This document shows, one piece after another, positions 1-5,091 of a stretch of DNA of 5,091 nt; position 1 is the first letter of the stretch; each line of letters begins with the position of its first letter. A program made the translations under genes and the position numbers. Source of the stretch: Pirellulaceae bacterium (GTDB taxonomy: Bacteria; Planctomycetota; Planctomycetia; Pirellulales; Pirellulaceae); assembly GCA_020846515.1 (NCBI GenBank), contig JADLDX010000139.1:1-5091 (forward strand), in the 5' to 3' direction. The notes under the pieces were generated by a model, which made no database searches, was not told where the DNA came from, and worked only from the letters and a program-made list of their open reading frames with translations.

Positions 1-1362
1 ATGGATCGTCGACGCCCACCGCCGCCTCCGTTAGATCGTGACGGTTTACCACCACGCGAACGCGAGTTACGTGGCGAGTTACGTGGCGAGTTTGACAATC
101 AGCCACGAATGCCGCCAAGAGATGGCGCACCGAGGCCTGAGCCGGGTTTGGATTTGCACCTTGAGAAACGCCCAGTACCTAGGCAAGGTCCGGCAGACTT
201 TCGCCCTGACGAGGGTCAGCGCTTCGGGCCACTGCCCTATTTCGCCATTTTCGCCGATGAAGGCAAATTACTGCGGCGATCGGGACCCAATAATGTTGAA
301 GTTGCCTGGACTCCCACGCGGCGTCCCCTGGAATTTCGAAGTGTGAATGAGAGACGTGAGGTGTTGGTGCGCGGACCCCATCGAACGTTAATTGTTGTTG
401 GGCGAGATGTTAGTCCGGAAAGGCAGCGTCTGACGGCGGCGTTGGTGCAACTGTTTCTGATCGGTACCACCGTGCTCTGCTTGGGACTGCTGGGAGGTTG
501 GTGGCTGGCTGGTAATGCCATTCGACCCATTAAGCAGATCAGCCGTACGGCAGAGGGCATCAATGCACGGAACCTGGCCGAGCGCATCGATACGGTGAGC
601 ATGGATAGCGAACTACAATCCTTGGGGACAACGCTTAACTCCATGTTGGCTCGAATAGAAAGCGCCTTCGAGAAGCAATGTCAATTCACAGCCGATGCAT
701 CTCACGATCTCCGCACACCGCTGGCAGTCCTGTTATCGCATTGCGAACTCGCGCTCAGCCGCCCGCGCTCGAGCGAAGAATATCGGGCTACGCTTGGAAC
801 GTGCCTCGCGGCTGCGGGGCGTATGAAGTCGCTGGTTGACGGACTGCTGTTACTAGCGCGTTCTGATGCAGGTCAGTTGGAGCTTCAACGAACACGAATC
901 GACTTGCTGGATTTGGCTGCTGAGGCGATCGAGCTGTTCCGGCCTTATGCTGCTGAGCATCATGTCGAGCTTAAGTTAGTTGGCGAGTCGGCTCCTAGCT
1001 GGGCTGATCGTGATGCGATCGCGCAAGTCATCGCCAACTTGCTCGACAATGCCATTCTCTACAATCGCGAAGCTGGCCTGGTCACGCTGAGCACTTCCTA
1101 TGCTGATGGTATGGCGTGCCTTGAGGTGCAAGACACTGGACTAGGGATACCCCCTGACATGTTAGAGAGAATCTTTGATCGCTTCTATCGTATAGACGAA
1201 GCTCGCATCCGGCAGATTGCTCATAAAGGTCGAAGCGGTAGTGGTCTGGGCCTCTCAATAGCCAAGAGTATCGTCGAAGCGCACGGCGGCGAATTGAGCG
1301 TGAGCAGCACGTTGTCGGTAGGCAGTTCGTTTAAGATCTGCTTACCAAGTAGCCAGCTTTGA
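1..1362 (+). CDS. Sensor histidine kinase, C-terminal part (left end cut by window)
   Basis: Membrane-bound two-component sensor kinase that should autophosphorylate on histidine and pass the phosphate to a response regulator not seen here. Numbering from base 1: residues 1-140 are extracytoplasmic, rich in Pro and Arg at the start. A transmembrane helix spans about 144-170 (LFLIGTTVLCLGLLGGWWLA), followed by a HAMP linker at about 172-222. The HisKA dimerisation helix carries the H-box SHDLRTP with phospho-acceptor His235. The HATPase_c domain shows the N-box (N346, N350), G1 box DTGLGIP (D378-P384), F-box (F392, F395) and G2 box GSGLGLSI (413-420). All catalytic boxes are intact. Such kinases normally have a first transmembrane helix before the sensor region; none is visible, so the frame very likely begins upstream and the ATG at base 1 may be internal. 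It ends in TGA at 1360-1362. No clear rho-independent terminator follows. The signal sensed is unknown. Confidence 0.93.
   Translation: MDRRRPPPPPLDRDGLPPRERELRGELRGEFDNQPRMPPRDGAPRPEPGLDLHLEKRPVPRQGPADFRPDEGQRFGPLPYFAIFADEGKLLRRSGPNNVEVAWTPTRRPLEFRSVNERREVLVRGPHRTLIVVGRDVSPERQRLTAALVQLFLIGTTVLCLGLLGGWWLAGNAIRPIKQISRTAEGINARNLAERIDTVSMDSELQSLGTTLNSMLARIESAFEKQCQFTADASHDLRTPLAVLLSHCELALSRPRSSEEYRATLGTCLAAAGRMKSLVDGLLLLARSDAGQLELQRTRIDLLDLAAEAIELFRPYAAEHHVELKLVGESAPSWADRDAIAQVIANLLDNAILYNREAGLVTLSTSYADGMACLEVQDTGLGIPPDMLERIFDRFYRIDEARIRQIAHKGRSGSGLGLSIAKSIVEAHGGELSVSSTLSVGSSFKICLPSSQL
62..92. repeat. 12-bp in-frame tandem repeat in the kinase sensor region
   Basis: The unit gcgagttacgtg is present twice in full (62-73, 74-85), followed by a partial third copy (86-92). 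It encodes the repeated peptide ELRGELRGEF (residues 22-31) within the Pro/Arg-rich segment. The period is a multiple of three, so copy-number change would keep the frame. Confidence 0.85.
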
Positions 1363-1441
1363 CTGTCATTTGCGAGCGCGAAACCAAAAAGATGAAATCG
1401 CTGACCAAAACCATCGGGCCAAAATAGGATCAAAATAAAAC

Positions 1442-1650
1442 CACGGATAGCACAGATGACACGGATATTGTTCTATGTCAGTGGGCGTCGATCTTCATGT
1501 GTGCCAGAAACCGTGGGCTAGCGCCCTGCGGCTGATTAGCCGGAACGCGCTAGCGTCCGGTTTAGCCCTGCGGCTGATCAGCCGCAAGCGCGCTAGCGTC
1601 CGGTTTAGCCCGACTAAAAACCGACGCCCATCCACGCCATCTGTGGTGCA
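1442..1650. repeat. Structured intergenic repeat element with inverted arms
   Basis: The left arm opens with three 9-bp units (cacggatag, cacagatga, cacggatat; 1442-1468). The right arm (1622-1650) is related on the opposite strand: the complement of 1629-1644 reads cacagatggcgtggat, imperfectly matching 1451-1466. A perfect 9-bp inverted pair, tgggcgtcg (1482-1490) and cgacgccca (1622-1630), encloses the core. The core holds two tandem palindromic units plus gggcta (1515-1520) facing tagccc (1606-1611). The arrangement suggests a mobile or REP/MITE-like non-coding element able to fold as a long hairpin; words like these recur in planctomycete intergenic DNA as far as I remember. The short open frame across it is an artefact of repeat composition. 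The flanks 1363-1441 and 1651-1728 show nothing recognisable. Confidence 0.7.
1523..1607. repeat. Two tandem copies of a 42/43-bp palindromic unit
   Basis: Copy 1 (1523-1564) and copy 2 (1565-1607) both begin gccctgcggctgat and end cgcgctagcgtccggttta. They differ by a few substitutions and one base of length. Copy 2 contains a perfect 16-bp palindrome, gcggctgatcagccgc (1570-1585); the matching site in copy 1 is imperfect. Copy 1 also has ccgga (1540-1544) facing tccgg (1556-1560) around the palindrome cgctagcg. They form the core of the larger repeat element. Confidence 0.85.
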
Positions 1651-1728
1651 AAATTGGATTAAGGGATGAGCGACCTAATCCACAAAGACGGTTTGACCAT
1701 CGAAAAAAGTTTCCAAATGGAGATTTCG

Positions 1729-1757
1729 CTGTCCAATCGGCACGTTAATTTGGACAG
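1729..1757. promoter_or_regulatory. Inverted repeat upstream of the sigma factor remnant
   Basis: Perfect 8-bp arms ctgtccaa (1729-1736) and ttggacag (1750-1757) are separated by 13 bases and followed by a T-rich run (ttactttttat). It could be an operator for the gene starting at 1814 or a weak intrinsic terminator for transcription coming from the left. The sequence does not decide between these, and the stem is not GC-rich. Confidence 0.35.
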
Positions 1758-1813
1758 TTACTTTTTATGGATTCCAACTTATACAAATTTTTGCATATCC
1801 GGATGGCGAGAAA

Positions 1814-2442
1814 ATGTCCGAAGTGACGCGAATTCTAAAAGAGATGGGGGCAGTCGAGCTCGGTTCGAGTAGCAAATTGCTGCCAGTCGTCTACGAAGAG
1901 TTGCGTATGATGGCTGCGGCGAAGCTCGCCCGCGAAAGACCAGATCATACCTTGCAGGCCACGGCACTGGTCCACGAAGCTTACCTGCGACTAGTCGGTT
2001 CGGTCGCGAAAAACATGGCGGTAAGATTCAGCGTGTGGAACTCGCCGACTTTCAGCAGCCCGAGGAGGGCTTTGACTGGTGCAAACTCGACAAGGCGCTC
2101 GACACACTGGCTGAGGAAGATGCCGTGGCTGCGGAAATCGTCAAGCTAAAATACTTTGCGGGCGTGGGGCGTGAGGAAATTGCCCAGCTGCTCGAACTTT
2201 CGGTTCACCAAGTGCGACAAAAATGGGACTATGCCCGGGCGTGGTTGCGGATCCAGCAGCGGCATAGCTTATCTCCTGCGGTTCATTGTACCCCAACGCT
2301 GGAAAAAGGGGTCAGGTCTATTTTTCGGTCTTCGTCAACCAATGTTCCGCCGATAGTCTGCTTCCAAAGCAGTTGCGCTGTTTGCCAACCGTGGTTCATC
2401 GCATATTGCTCCCCGCAGATTACGTTTCCAGTTAGTTCCTGA
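1814..2442 (+). pseudogene. ECF-type sigma factor (Sigma70_ECF family), internally deleted and frameshifted
   Basis: Intact members direct RNA polymerase to special promoters. The first frame starts at ATG 1814, after a purine-rich GGCGAG, and gives region 2 of the planctomycete family: LLPVVYEELR (22-31), then LQATALVHEAYLRLVG (47-62). It then loses homology near base 2000. Family-like sequence resumes in another frame at about 2005 with REKHGGKIQRVELADF and continues through region 4 (LAEEDAVAAEIVKLKYFAG, then an HTH ending in YARAWLR) to about 2265. From memory of intact homologues, about 30 residues (the WDSRGHFFAAAAEAMRRIL-type segment, end of region 2) are absent and the frame changes. 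The first frame alone stops at 2149. In the second frame the open reading continues beyond the sigma homology through a repeat to TGA at 2442, so the native C-terminus may be lost too. Very unlikely to be functional. Confidence 0.85.
2303..2325. repeat. REP-like motif containing GGGGTCAGGTCTATTTTT
   Basis: An A-run, then GGGGTCAGGTCT and a T-run; on the other strand it reads AAAAATAGACCTGACCCC. I recognise this word as one that recurs in intergenic regions of diverse bacteria, often near REP-associated (RAYT, Y1-type) transposase genes; that link is recalled, not tested here. Only one copy lies in the window and no transposase is nearby. It sits between the convergent sigma remnant and the DUF1294 gene. 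The surrounding 2270-2431 has no other recognisable content. Confidence 0.55.
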
Positions 2443-2716
2443 AGATCCCATACGCCGCTGCCCCGACGATGGCGATATGCAGCACGACGACCAACCAGAA
2501 CACGATCAGGAACGATAGTTTCTTTGTCTTGTGGTGGAACTGACGCTGACCTAACCACGCACCGGGCCAGCCGCCCAAGAGCGACAGGATGTGCAAAGTC
2601 TGCTCTGGCACTCGGCGACTGCCGTTGGCCGCACAACGCTTATCCCAGCCGTAGGCAATAAAACAAGCGATGCTCATCACAAGGACGATGCCCAGGTAAA
2701 TAGCGATAGCGTTCAT
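2432..2716 (-). CDS. DUF1294 family small membrane protein
   Basis: A 94-residue protein of unknown function, inner-membrane by prediction. Numbering from ATG 2716: a transmembrane helix at about 3-22 ends in the family signature YGWDK (22-26); a conserved loop follows with RVPEQTLHILSLLGGWPGAW (35-54) and HHKTKKLSF (61-69); a second helix is at about 69-91. This RxPE...LLGGxPGA...HKTxKxxF pattern is the hallmark of DUF1294 (COG3326), and the length suits the family. The start is uncertain: ATG 2758 would add 14 hydrophilic residues and overlap the upstream cupin stop by 17 bases, and an ATG at 2788 is also open. None has a strong ribosome site. I chose 2716 because family members usually begin at the first helix. 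Last gene of the minus-strand operon; stop TAA at 2434-2432. Confidence 0.85.
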   Translation of the reverse strand: MNAIAIYLGIVLVMSIACFIAYGWDKRCAANGSRRVPEQTLHILSLLGGWPGAWLGQRQFHHKTKKLSFLIVFWLVVVLHIAIVGAAAYGIFRN

Positions 2717-2741
2717 GGAGAGCCGATCGAATCCTCTCTGG

Positions 2742-3101
2742 TCACGTTTGTTGTCCATAATACACTGCCAACCAGATCGTCGGTTCATCGGGCGTCGTCC
2801 AATCGACTCGGTGCTTGCGATGAGCCGGGATGTTCACGCAGCTGCCCGGCGTCATCTCGATCACTTCGTCCTCGAAGCGGAGCCTGGCTGTGCCGCTGAG
2901 CACCATGACCCACTCGTGCTGCTCCTGGTCGTACCAAAAGCCCTCAGGCGATGCATGGCCATGTGACACGATCCTTTCGATGCGCACATCGGCGGCATGC
3001 ACGAGAGTGTCGACAAATTCCTCGGGCAAGTGTTGGGGGAGATCTTCGAAGAGATTGGTAATCCCTGGTCGTGGCCCGTTCGAGTCGTCAGCATCCGTCA
3101 T
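2742..3101 (-). CDS. Cupin domain-containing protein
   Basis: A 119-residue single-domain cupin, probably cytosolic (no signal or membrane segment). Motif 1 lies at about residues 51-70 (SPEGFWYDQEQHEWVMVLSG), with the E(X)6G pattern at E63-G70 but without the classical HxH pair; H62, E63 and Q59/Q61 are the possible ligands. Motif 2 is G86-x5-P92-x-H94-x2-H97. The N-terminal part (LFEDLPQHLPEEFVDTLVHA) and the SHGHASPEGFWYDQ segment resemble a widespread uncharacterised group of small cupins. Metal and substrate are unknown. The ATG at 3101 directly follows the TAA of the upstream gene, in the same frame, with GGTGGA four bases before it as a ribosome site. This points to translational coupling in an operon with the DUF6398 and DUF1294 genes. 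Confidence 0.9.
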   Translation of the reverse strand: MTDADDSNGPRPGITNLFEDLPQHLPEEFVDTLVHAADVRIERIVSHGHASPEGFWYDQEQHEWVMVLSGTARLRFEDEVIEMTPGSCVNIPAHRKHRVDWTTPDEPTIWLAVYYGQQT

Positions 3102-4232
3102 TTATCCACCCGACCGCCGATCTGCAGGGATGTAAGGAATCAGTCCTTGATTGAAGGCGAGTTCCTGCAATTCCCTGCTAGCGCTACGAATGTCTATGAT
3201 GAGCCCGTCGACCTCGAGCATCCAAACCATCGGATTGTCATCCAAGCGGCTGGGCAAGGTCCAGTGCGGGTCAAGCGGGTGCACGTTCAACATCTTGCGA
3301 ATGGCTGCCAGCTTCGCCGCACCGGTGCTGGCGCCGATACCAAAGTGCTTGTCGATGTCGGTGGACCGCATATAGGGCTTCTGCGTTTTGTCAGTCAGAA
3401 AGTTGACGCCGCCCACCGCCCGTACGATGCCGCTGGCCCAGGCGTTCGGACTGCCCTGAAGCAGAGGCGAGGGGCGTTTGTTGCCCAGCTTCTCAGCCAT
3501 CTTGCGGCACAGCACGGCGTATTCTTCGTTCAAGTGCTTTCGGCAAAACTCGTTGATCAGTTTGATGACGGCGCTTAACGACGCGTCCTTGGCCTCCTTC
3601 TTCTGCGTCTTCTCCGTCTTCTGCGTTTTAGGAGTTGGCTTGGGCTGTGTTGTTTTGGGAGGCAATGGCACGTCTGACATCGGCAACGATGTGACGATTC
3701 CATGCCGTGCCTTGGCCGCCTTGAAAGCTTCGTTCAAGCTTTTTCGGATACCTGCACCGAAGGAGATACTGTATCTGCTCATCAGACCGTCATAAACGAT
3801 CAAGCCCTTGAATGGCAGCAGGACTGCACCGGCTAGCACCGGTAGATTCGGGCCAGTCAAGTCCTCGAAGGGTTTGGATAACGCCAAGACGCCATAGGCG
3901 ATTGACGGCGAGGTCGTGGAGAGGAACACCGTGTGTTTCTTCAATTTACGATAGATGTAGAATTTGCCCATCAGGAGGTGCCGCCAAGAACTCACGATGG
4001 CGAGTTCGTCTTGCGAAAAGCGTCCCGGGTTTTCATCAACAAACGTATCGATCAGATCGAGATTGGCGTTCAACGCGTCACGGACTTTCATACGAACTTC
4101 CGGCGACACGGTGGCGAATTCCTCGGGCGTGTTAATCTGGTTGGGGAACACCTGGAGGCGCTGGTTCACAAAAAACATCAGCGTCCGGTGCAAGCGGAAG
4201 AACAGTTCGAGATCCGGGTAGGAAAGCAACAT
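3102..4232 (-). CDS. Two-domain protein of unknown function with C-terminal DUF6398-like domain
   Basis: A 376-residue soluble protein numbered from ATG 4232. Residues about 6-186 form an N-terminal domain seen in uncharacterised proteins (PEEF...VRDALNANLDLIDTFVDENP...FSQDELAIVSSW...LPFKGLIVYDGL...GIRKSLNEAF...GIVTSLP). A charged linker, about 190-216, is rich in Lys, Thr, Gln and Pro. The DUF6398-like domain, about 218-321, shows CRKHLNEEYAVLCRKMAEKL, KRPSPLLQGSPNAWASGIVRAVGGVNFLTDK and a helix-turn-helix-like stretch (STDIDKHFGIGASTGAAKLA). The tail carries WMLEVDGLIIDIR and GLIPYIPADR. Nucleic-acid binding through the helix-turn-helix-like part is inference only. ATG 4232 has GGTGA five bases upstream; in-frame GTG 4241 and TTG 4244 are weaker choices. 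First gene of the minus-strand operon. Confidence 0.85.
   Translation of the reverse strand: MLLSYPDLELFFRLHRTLMFFVNQRLQVFPNQINTPEEFATVSPEVRMKVRDALNANLDLIDTFVDENPGRFSQDELAIVSSWRHLLMGKFYIYRKLKKHTVFLSTTSPSIAYGVLALSKPFEDLTGPNLPVLAGAVLLPFKGLIVYDGLMSRYSISFGAGIRKSLNEAFKAAKARHGIVTSLPMSDVPLPPKTTQPKPTPKTQKTEKTQKKEAKDASLSAVIKLINEFCRKHLNEEYAVLCRKMAEKLGNKRPSPLLQGSPNAWASGIVRAVGGVNFLTDKTQKPYMRSTDIDKHFGIGASTGAAKLAAIRKMLNVHPLDPHWTLPSRLDDNPMVWMLEVDGLIIDIRSASRELQELAFNQGLIPYIPADRRSGG
3105..3110 (-). promoter_or_regulatory. Ribosome binding site of the cupin gene
   Basis: On the minus strand GGTGGA precedes TAAATG. The site lies inside the last codons of the upstream gene, so ribosomes ending there could restart on the cupin ATG. 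Confidence 0.55.
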
Positions 4233-4237
4233 AGGGT

Positions 4238-4242
4238 TCACC
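4238..4242 (-). promoter_or_regulatory. Ribosome binding site supporting ATG 4232 of the DUF6398 gene
   Basis: GGTGA on the minus strand lies five bases before ATG 4232. This favours the ATG over the in-frame GTG (4241) and TTG (4244), which would overlap or precede the site itself. Confidence 0.5.
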
Positions 4243-4322
4243 AATTTTCAAAGGCGATGGGTTCGTGGTCCGCATTTCCTGGTCCAATGCTTCGGCCACG
4301 CGCTAGTGTATCGGCCGAGATC

Positions 4323-4344
4323 CAGTGTTGCCAACCCGACACTG
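4323..4344. promoter_or_regulatory. Short inverted repeat in the divergent intergenic region
   Basis: cagtgt (4323-4328) and acactg (4339-4344) form a perfect 6-bp inverted pair with a 10-base loop. Just to the left, tcggcc occurs twice, 19 bases apart (4292-4297, 4311-4316), the second within the palindrome tcggccga. A regulator site between two divergent genes is possible, but six-base arms also arise by chance. Confidence 0.25.
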
Positions 4345-4515
4345 CCACCAAAAGGAATTAGCGTCGCTGGAGACCAAAAATTTTATGCAGATCGATTCGA
4401 TTGGAGCGCTCTATCCACTGATGCCGCTATCTCATTTATACTGAGCGTTGCAGATCTAGTTGGCATGCGAGTTGTGTTTGAAGAATCTCCTTCCGAAGCG
4501 AACATATCCACACGT

Positions 4516-4519
4516 GAGG
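4516..4519 (+). promoter_or_regulatory. Ribosome binding site of the WD40-type gene
   Basis: GAGG lies five bases before ATG 4525, the best Shine-Dalgarno match in this stretch. It is the main reason for choosing 4525 over the in-frame ATG at 4465, which has no such site. Confidence 0.55.
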
Positions 4520-4524
4520 TTGCG

Positions 4525-5091
4525 ATGAAGCTGATCACGAATGCTGGTTGGAAAAGCCGCTTCACACACCACCGTTGGCGACTCCTAGCATCGATCATTC
4601 TGGCAGTCGCGGTGGGATCGATCGTCACCACCCAAGCGCAACTCGGCGAGAACGGCTCGTCCAATTTCAGCGAGCAAGTATCGAACGATGAGCTGCAAGT
4701 TCTGGGAACTCACATTTCGCCGATGATCGCCGCGCACTTCACCGCCGATGGCAAATGGATCGTTGTTGCTGGAATGGATGGGGTCACCCTACACGACGCT
4801 GCGACCAGCCGCTGCGTCCATTGGTTCAATGGACAGCAGGTTGAGATTTCGCCCGACGGTAAGTCCATCCTCCTCGAACACTCCAGCGGTCCACCAGAGC
4901 TGTGGTCGATTCCAGATGCAAAACTCATTTGGCGGCTGCCACAGGATGTCCAAGCGAGGGACATGCATTTCAGCGACGACGCGCAATACATCGTTGGCGG
5001 ATATCGGGATCTTCTTCGAATCGAAACACGCGAGGTGGTGTATCGCGCACCGGAAGGCTACTCCTTCGACACATTCCGAGGGGGTGACGTC
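4525..5091 (+). CDS. WD40-type beta-propeller protein with N-terminal membrane/signal segment (right end cut by window)
   Basis: The frame is open from ATG 4525 to the window edge (189 codons, no stop). A basic stretch (KSRFTHHRWR, 10-19) precedes a hydrophobic run at about 20-38 (LLASIILAVAVGSIVTTQA), so this is a signal peptide, possibly cleaved after AQA, or a membrane anchor; the rest would be outside the cytoplasm. From about residue 68, three WD40-like blades follow, each with a hydrophobic strand, a D/DG turn and a closing strand: AAHFTADGKWIVVAG...VTLHDAATSRCV; VEISPDGKSILL...ELWSIPDAKLIWRL; MHFSDDAQYIVGGYRDLLRIETREVVY. A full propeller needs six to eight blades, so more lies beyond the edge. 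Partner and function are unknown; a scaffold role is typical. GAGG before the ATG supports this start, although the frame is also open for about 100 codons upstream. Divergent from the DUF6398 gene. Confidence 0.8.
   Translation, partial: MKLITNAGWKSRFTHHRWRLLASIILAVAVGSIVTTQAQLGENGSSNFSEQVSNDELQVLGTHISPMIAAHFTADGKWIVVAGMDGVTLHDAATSRCVHWFNGQQVEISPDGKSILLEHSSGPPELWSIPDAKLIWRLPQDVQARDMHFSDDAQYIVGGYRDLLRIETREVVYRAPEGYSFDTFRGGDV

Noticed and set aside
1363..1441. Terminator after the histidine kinase gene
   Set aside because: No GC-rich hairpin followed by a T-run could be found here.
1442..1650. CRISPR array
   Set aside because: Only two adjacent copies without unique spacers, plus short 9-bp units; the layout is tandem and palindromic, not repeat-spacer.
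1475..1669. Plus-strand open frame of 64 codons
   Set aside because: It lies almost wholly within the tandem palindromic repeat, and its peptide simply repeats the repeat (ALRLISR...). It has no ribosome site.
1750..1785. TTGGAC and TATACA as a promoter for the sigma remnant
   Set aside because: The spacing between the hexamers is 24 bases, too long for a standard promoter.
2283..2636. Minus-strand open frame of 117 codons
   Set aside because: Its first half is antisense-frame shadow of the DUF1294 gene, and its end derives from the REP-like motif; no family is recognised. Only the tail beyond the DUF1294 gene is kept as a weak finding.
2997..3578. Plus-strand open frame of 193 codons opposite the DUF6398 and cupin genes
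   Set aside because: The minus strand carries clear conserved motifs of two families here, so this long frame is a complement shadow.
3933..4361. Plus-strand open frame of 142 codons
   Set aside because: Antisense to the N-terminal domain of the DUF6398 protein; no recognisable motif.
4437..4442. TATACT as a -10 promoter box for the WD40-type gene
   Set aside because: Good -10 match, but no -35-like hexamer lies 16-18 bases upstream, so it was not listed as a promoter.
4383..4664. Minus-strand open frame opposite the start of the WD40-type gene
   Set aside because: The plus strand has a ribosome site, a signal or anchor segment and propeller blades; the minus peptide has no family features.
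4710..4991. Minus-strand open frame of 93 codons
   Set aside because: Complement shadow of the three WD40-like blades on the plus strand.

Overview
The window looks like a piece of a planctomycete chromosome, probably a Pirellulales/Rhodopirellula-like genome of moderate GC. This is inferred from three things: an ECF sigma factor of the planctomycete-expanded Sigma70_ECF type, a WD40-type propeller protein behind an N-terminal hydrophobic segment, and non-coding repeats built from CACGGAT and CTAGCG words of a kind I associate with that group. No rRNA, tRNA, CRISPR array, transposase or phage gene is visible.

Layout. (1) 1-1362, plus: C-terminal 453 residues of a membrane sensor histidine kinase, cut by the left edge. 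(2) 1363-1813: non-coding, holding a roughly 210-bp structured repeat element (1442-1650) with two tandem copies of a 42/43-bp palindromic unit, then a separate inverted repeat (1729-1757). (3) 1814-2442, plus: a broken ECF sigma factor gene. Its N- and C-terminal halves lie in different frames, and the segment between them (end of region 2) is missing. The open frame runs on past the sigma homology into a REP-like motif (GGGGTCAGGTCT, 2303-2325). (4) 2432-4232, minus: a compact three-gene operon read right to left: a two-domain protein ending in a DUF6398-like domain, a single-domain cupin, and a small DUF1294 membrane protein. The first two are separated by one stop codon only; the cupin and DUF1294 genes abut or overlap. 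(5) 4233-4524: divergent intergenic region with a small hairpin and a curiously open plus-strand frame. (6) 4525-5091, plus: start of a WD40/beta-propeller protein with an N-terminal membrane or signal segment, cut by the right edge.

How the genes work together. The kinase should pair with a response regulator outside the window. The minus-strand operon has no obvious pathway; its members are a putative regulator or unknown protein, a small-molecule or metal-binding cupin, and a small membrane protein. The sigma remnant and the WD40 gene are of classes often found near each other in planctomycetes, and here they flank the minus-strand operon, so the operon may have been inserted into an older locus. 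I found no clearly new multi-gene system. The best leads are the structured repeat element, the deletion in the sigma gene, the single-stop in-frame junction of the DUF6398 and cupin genes, and the stop-free leader upstream of the WD40 gene.
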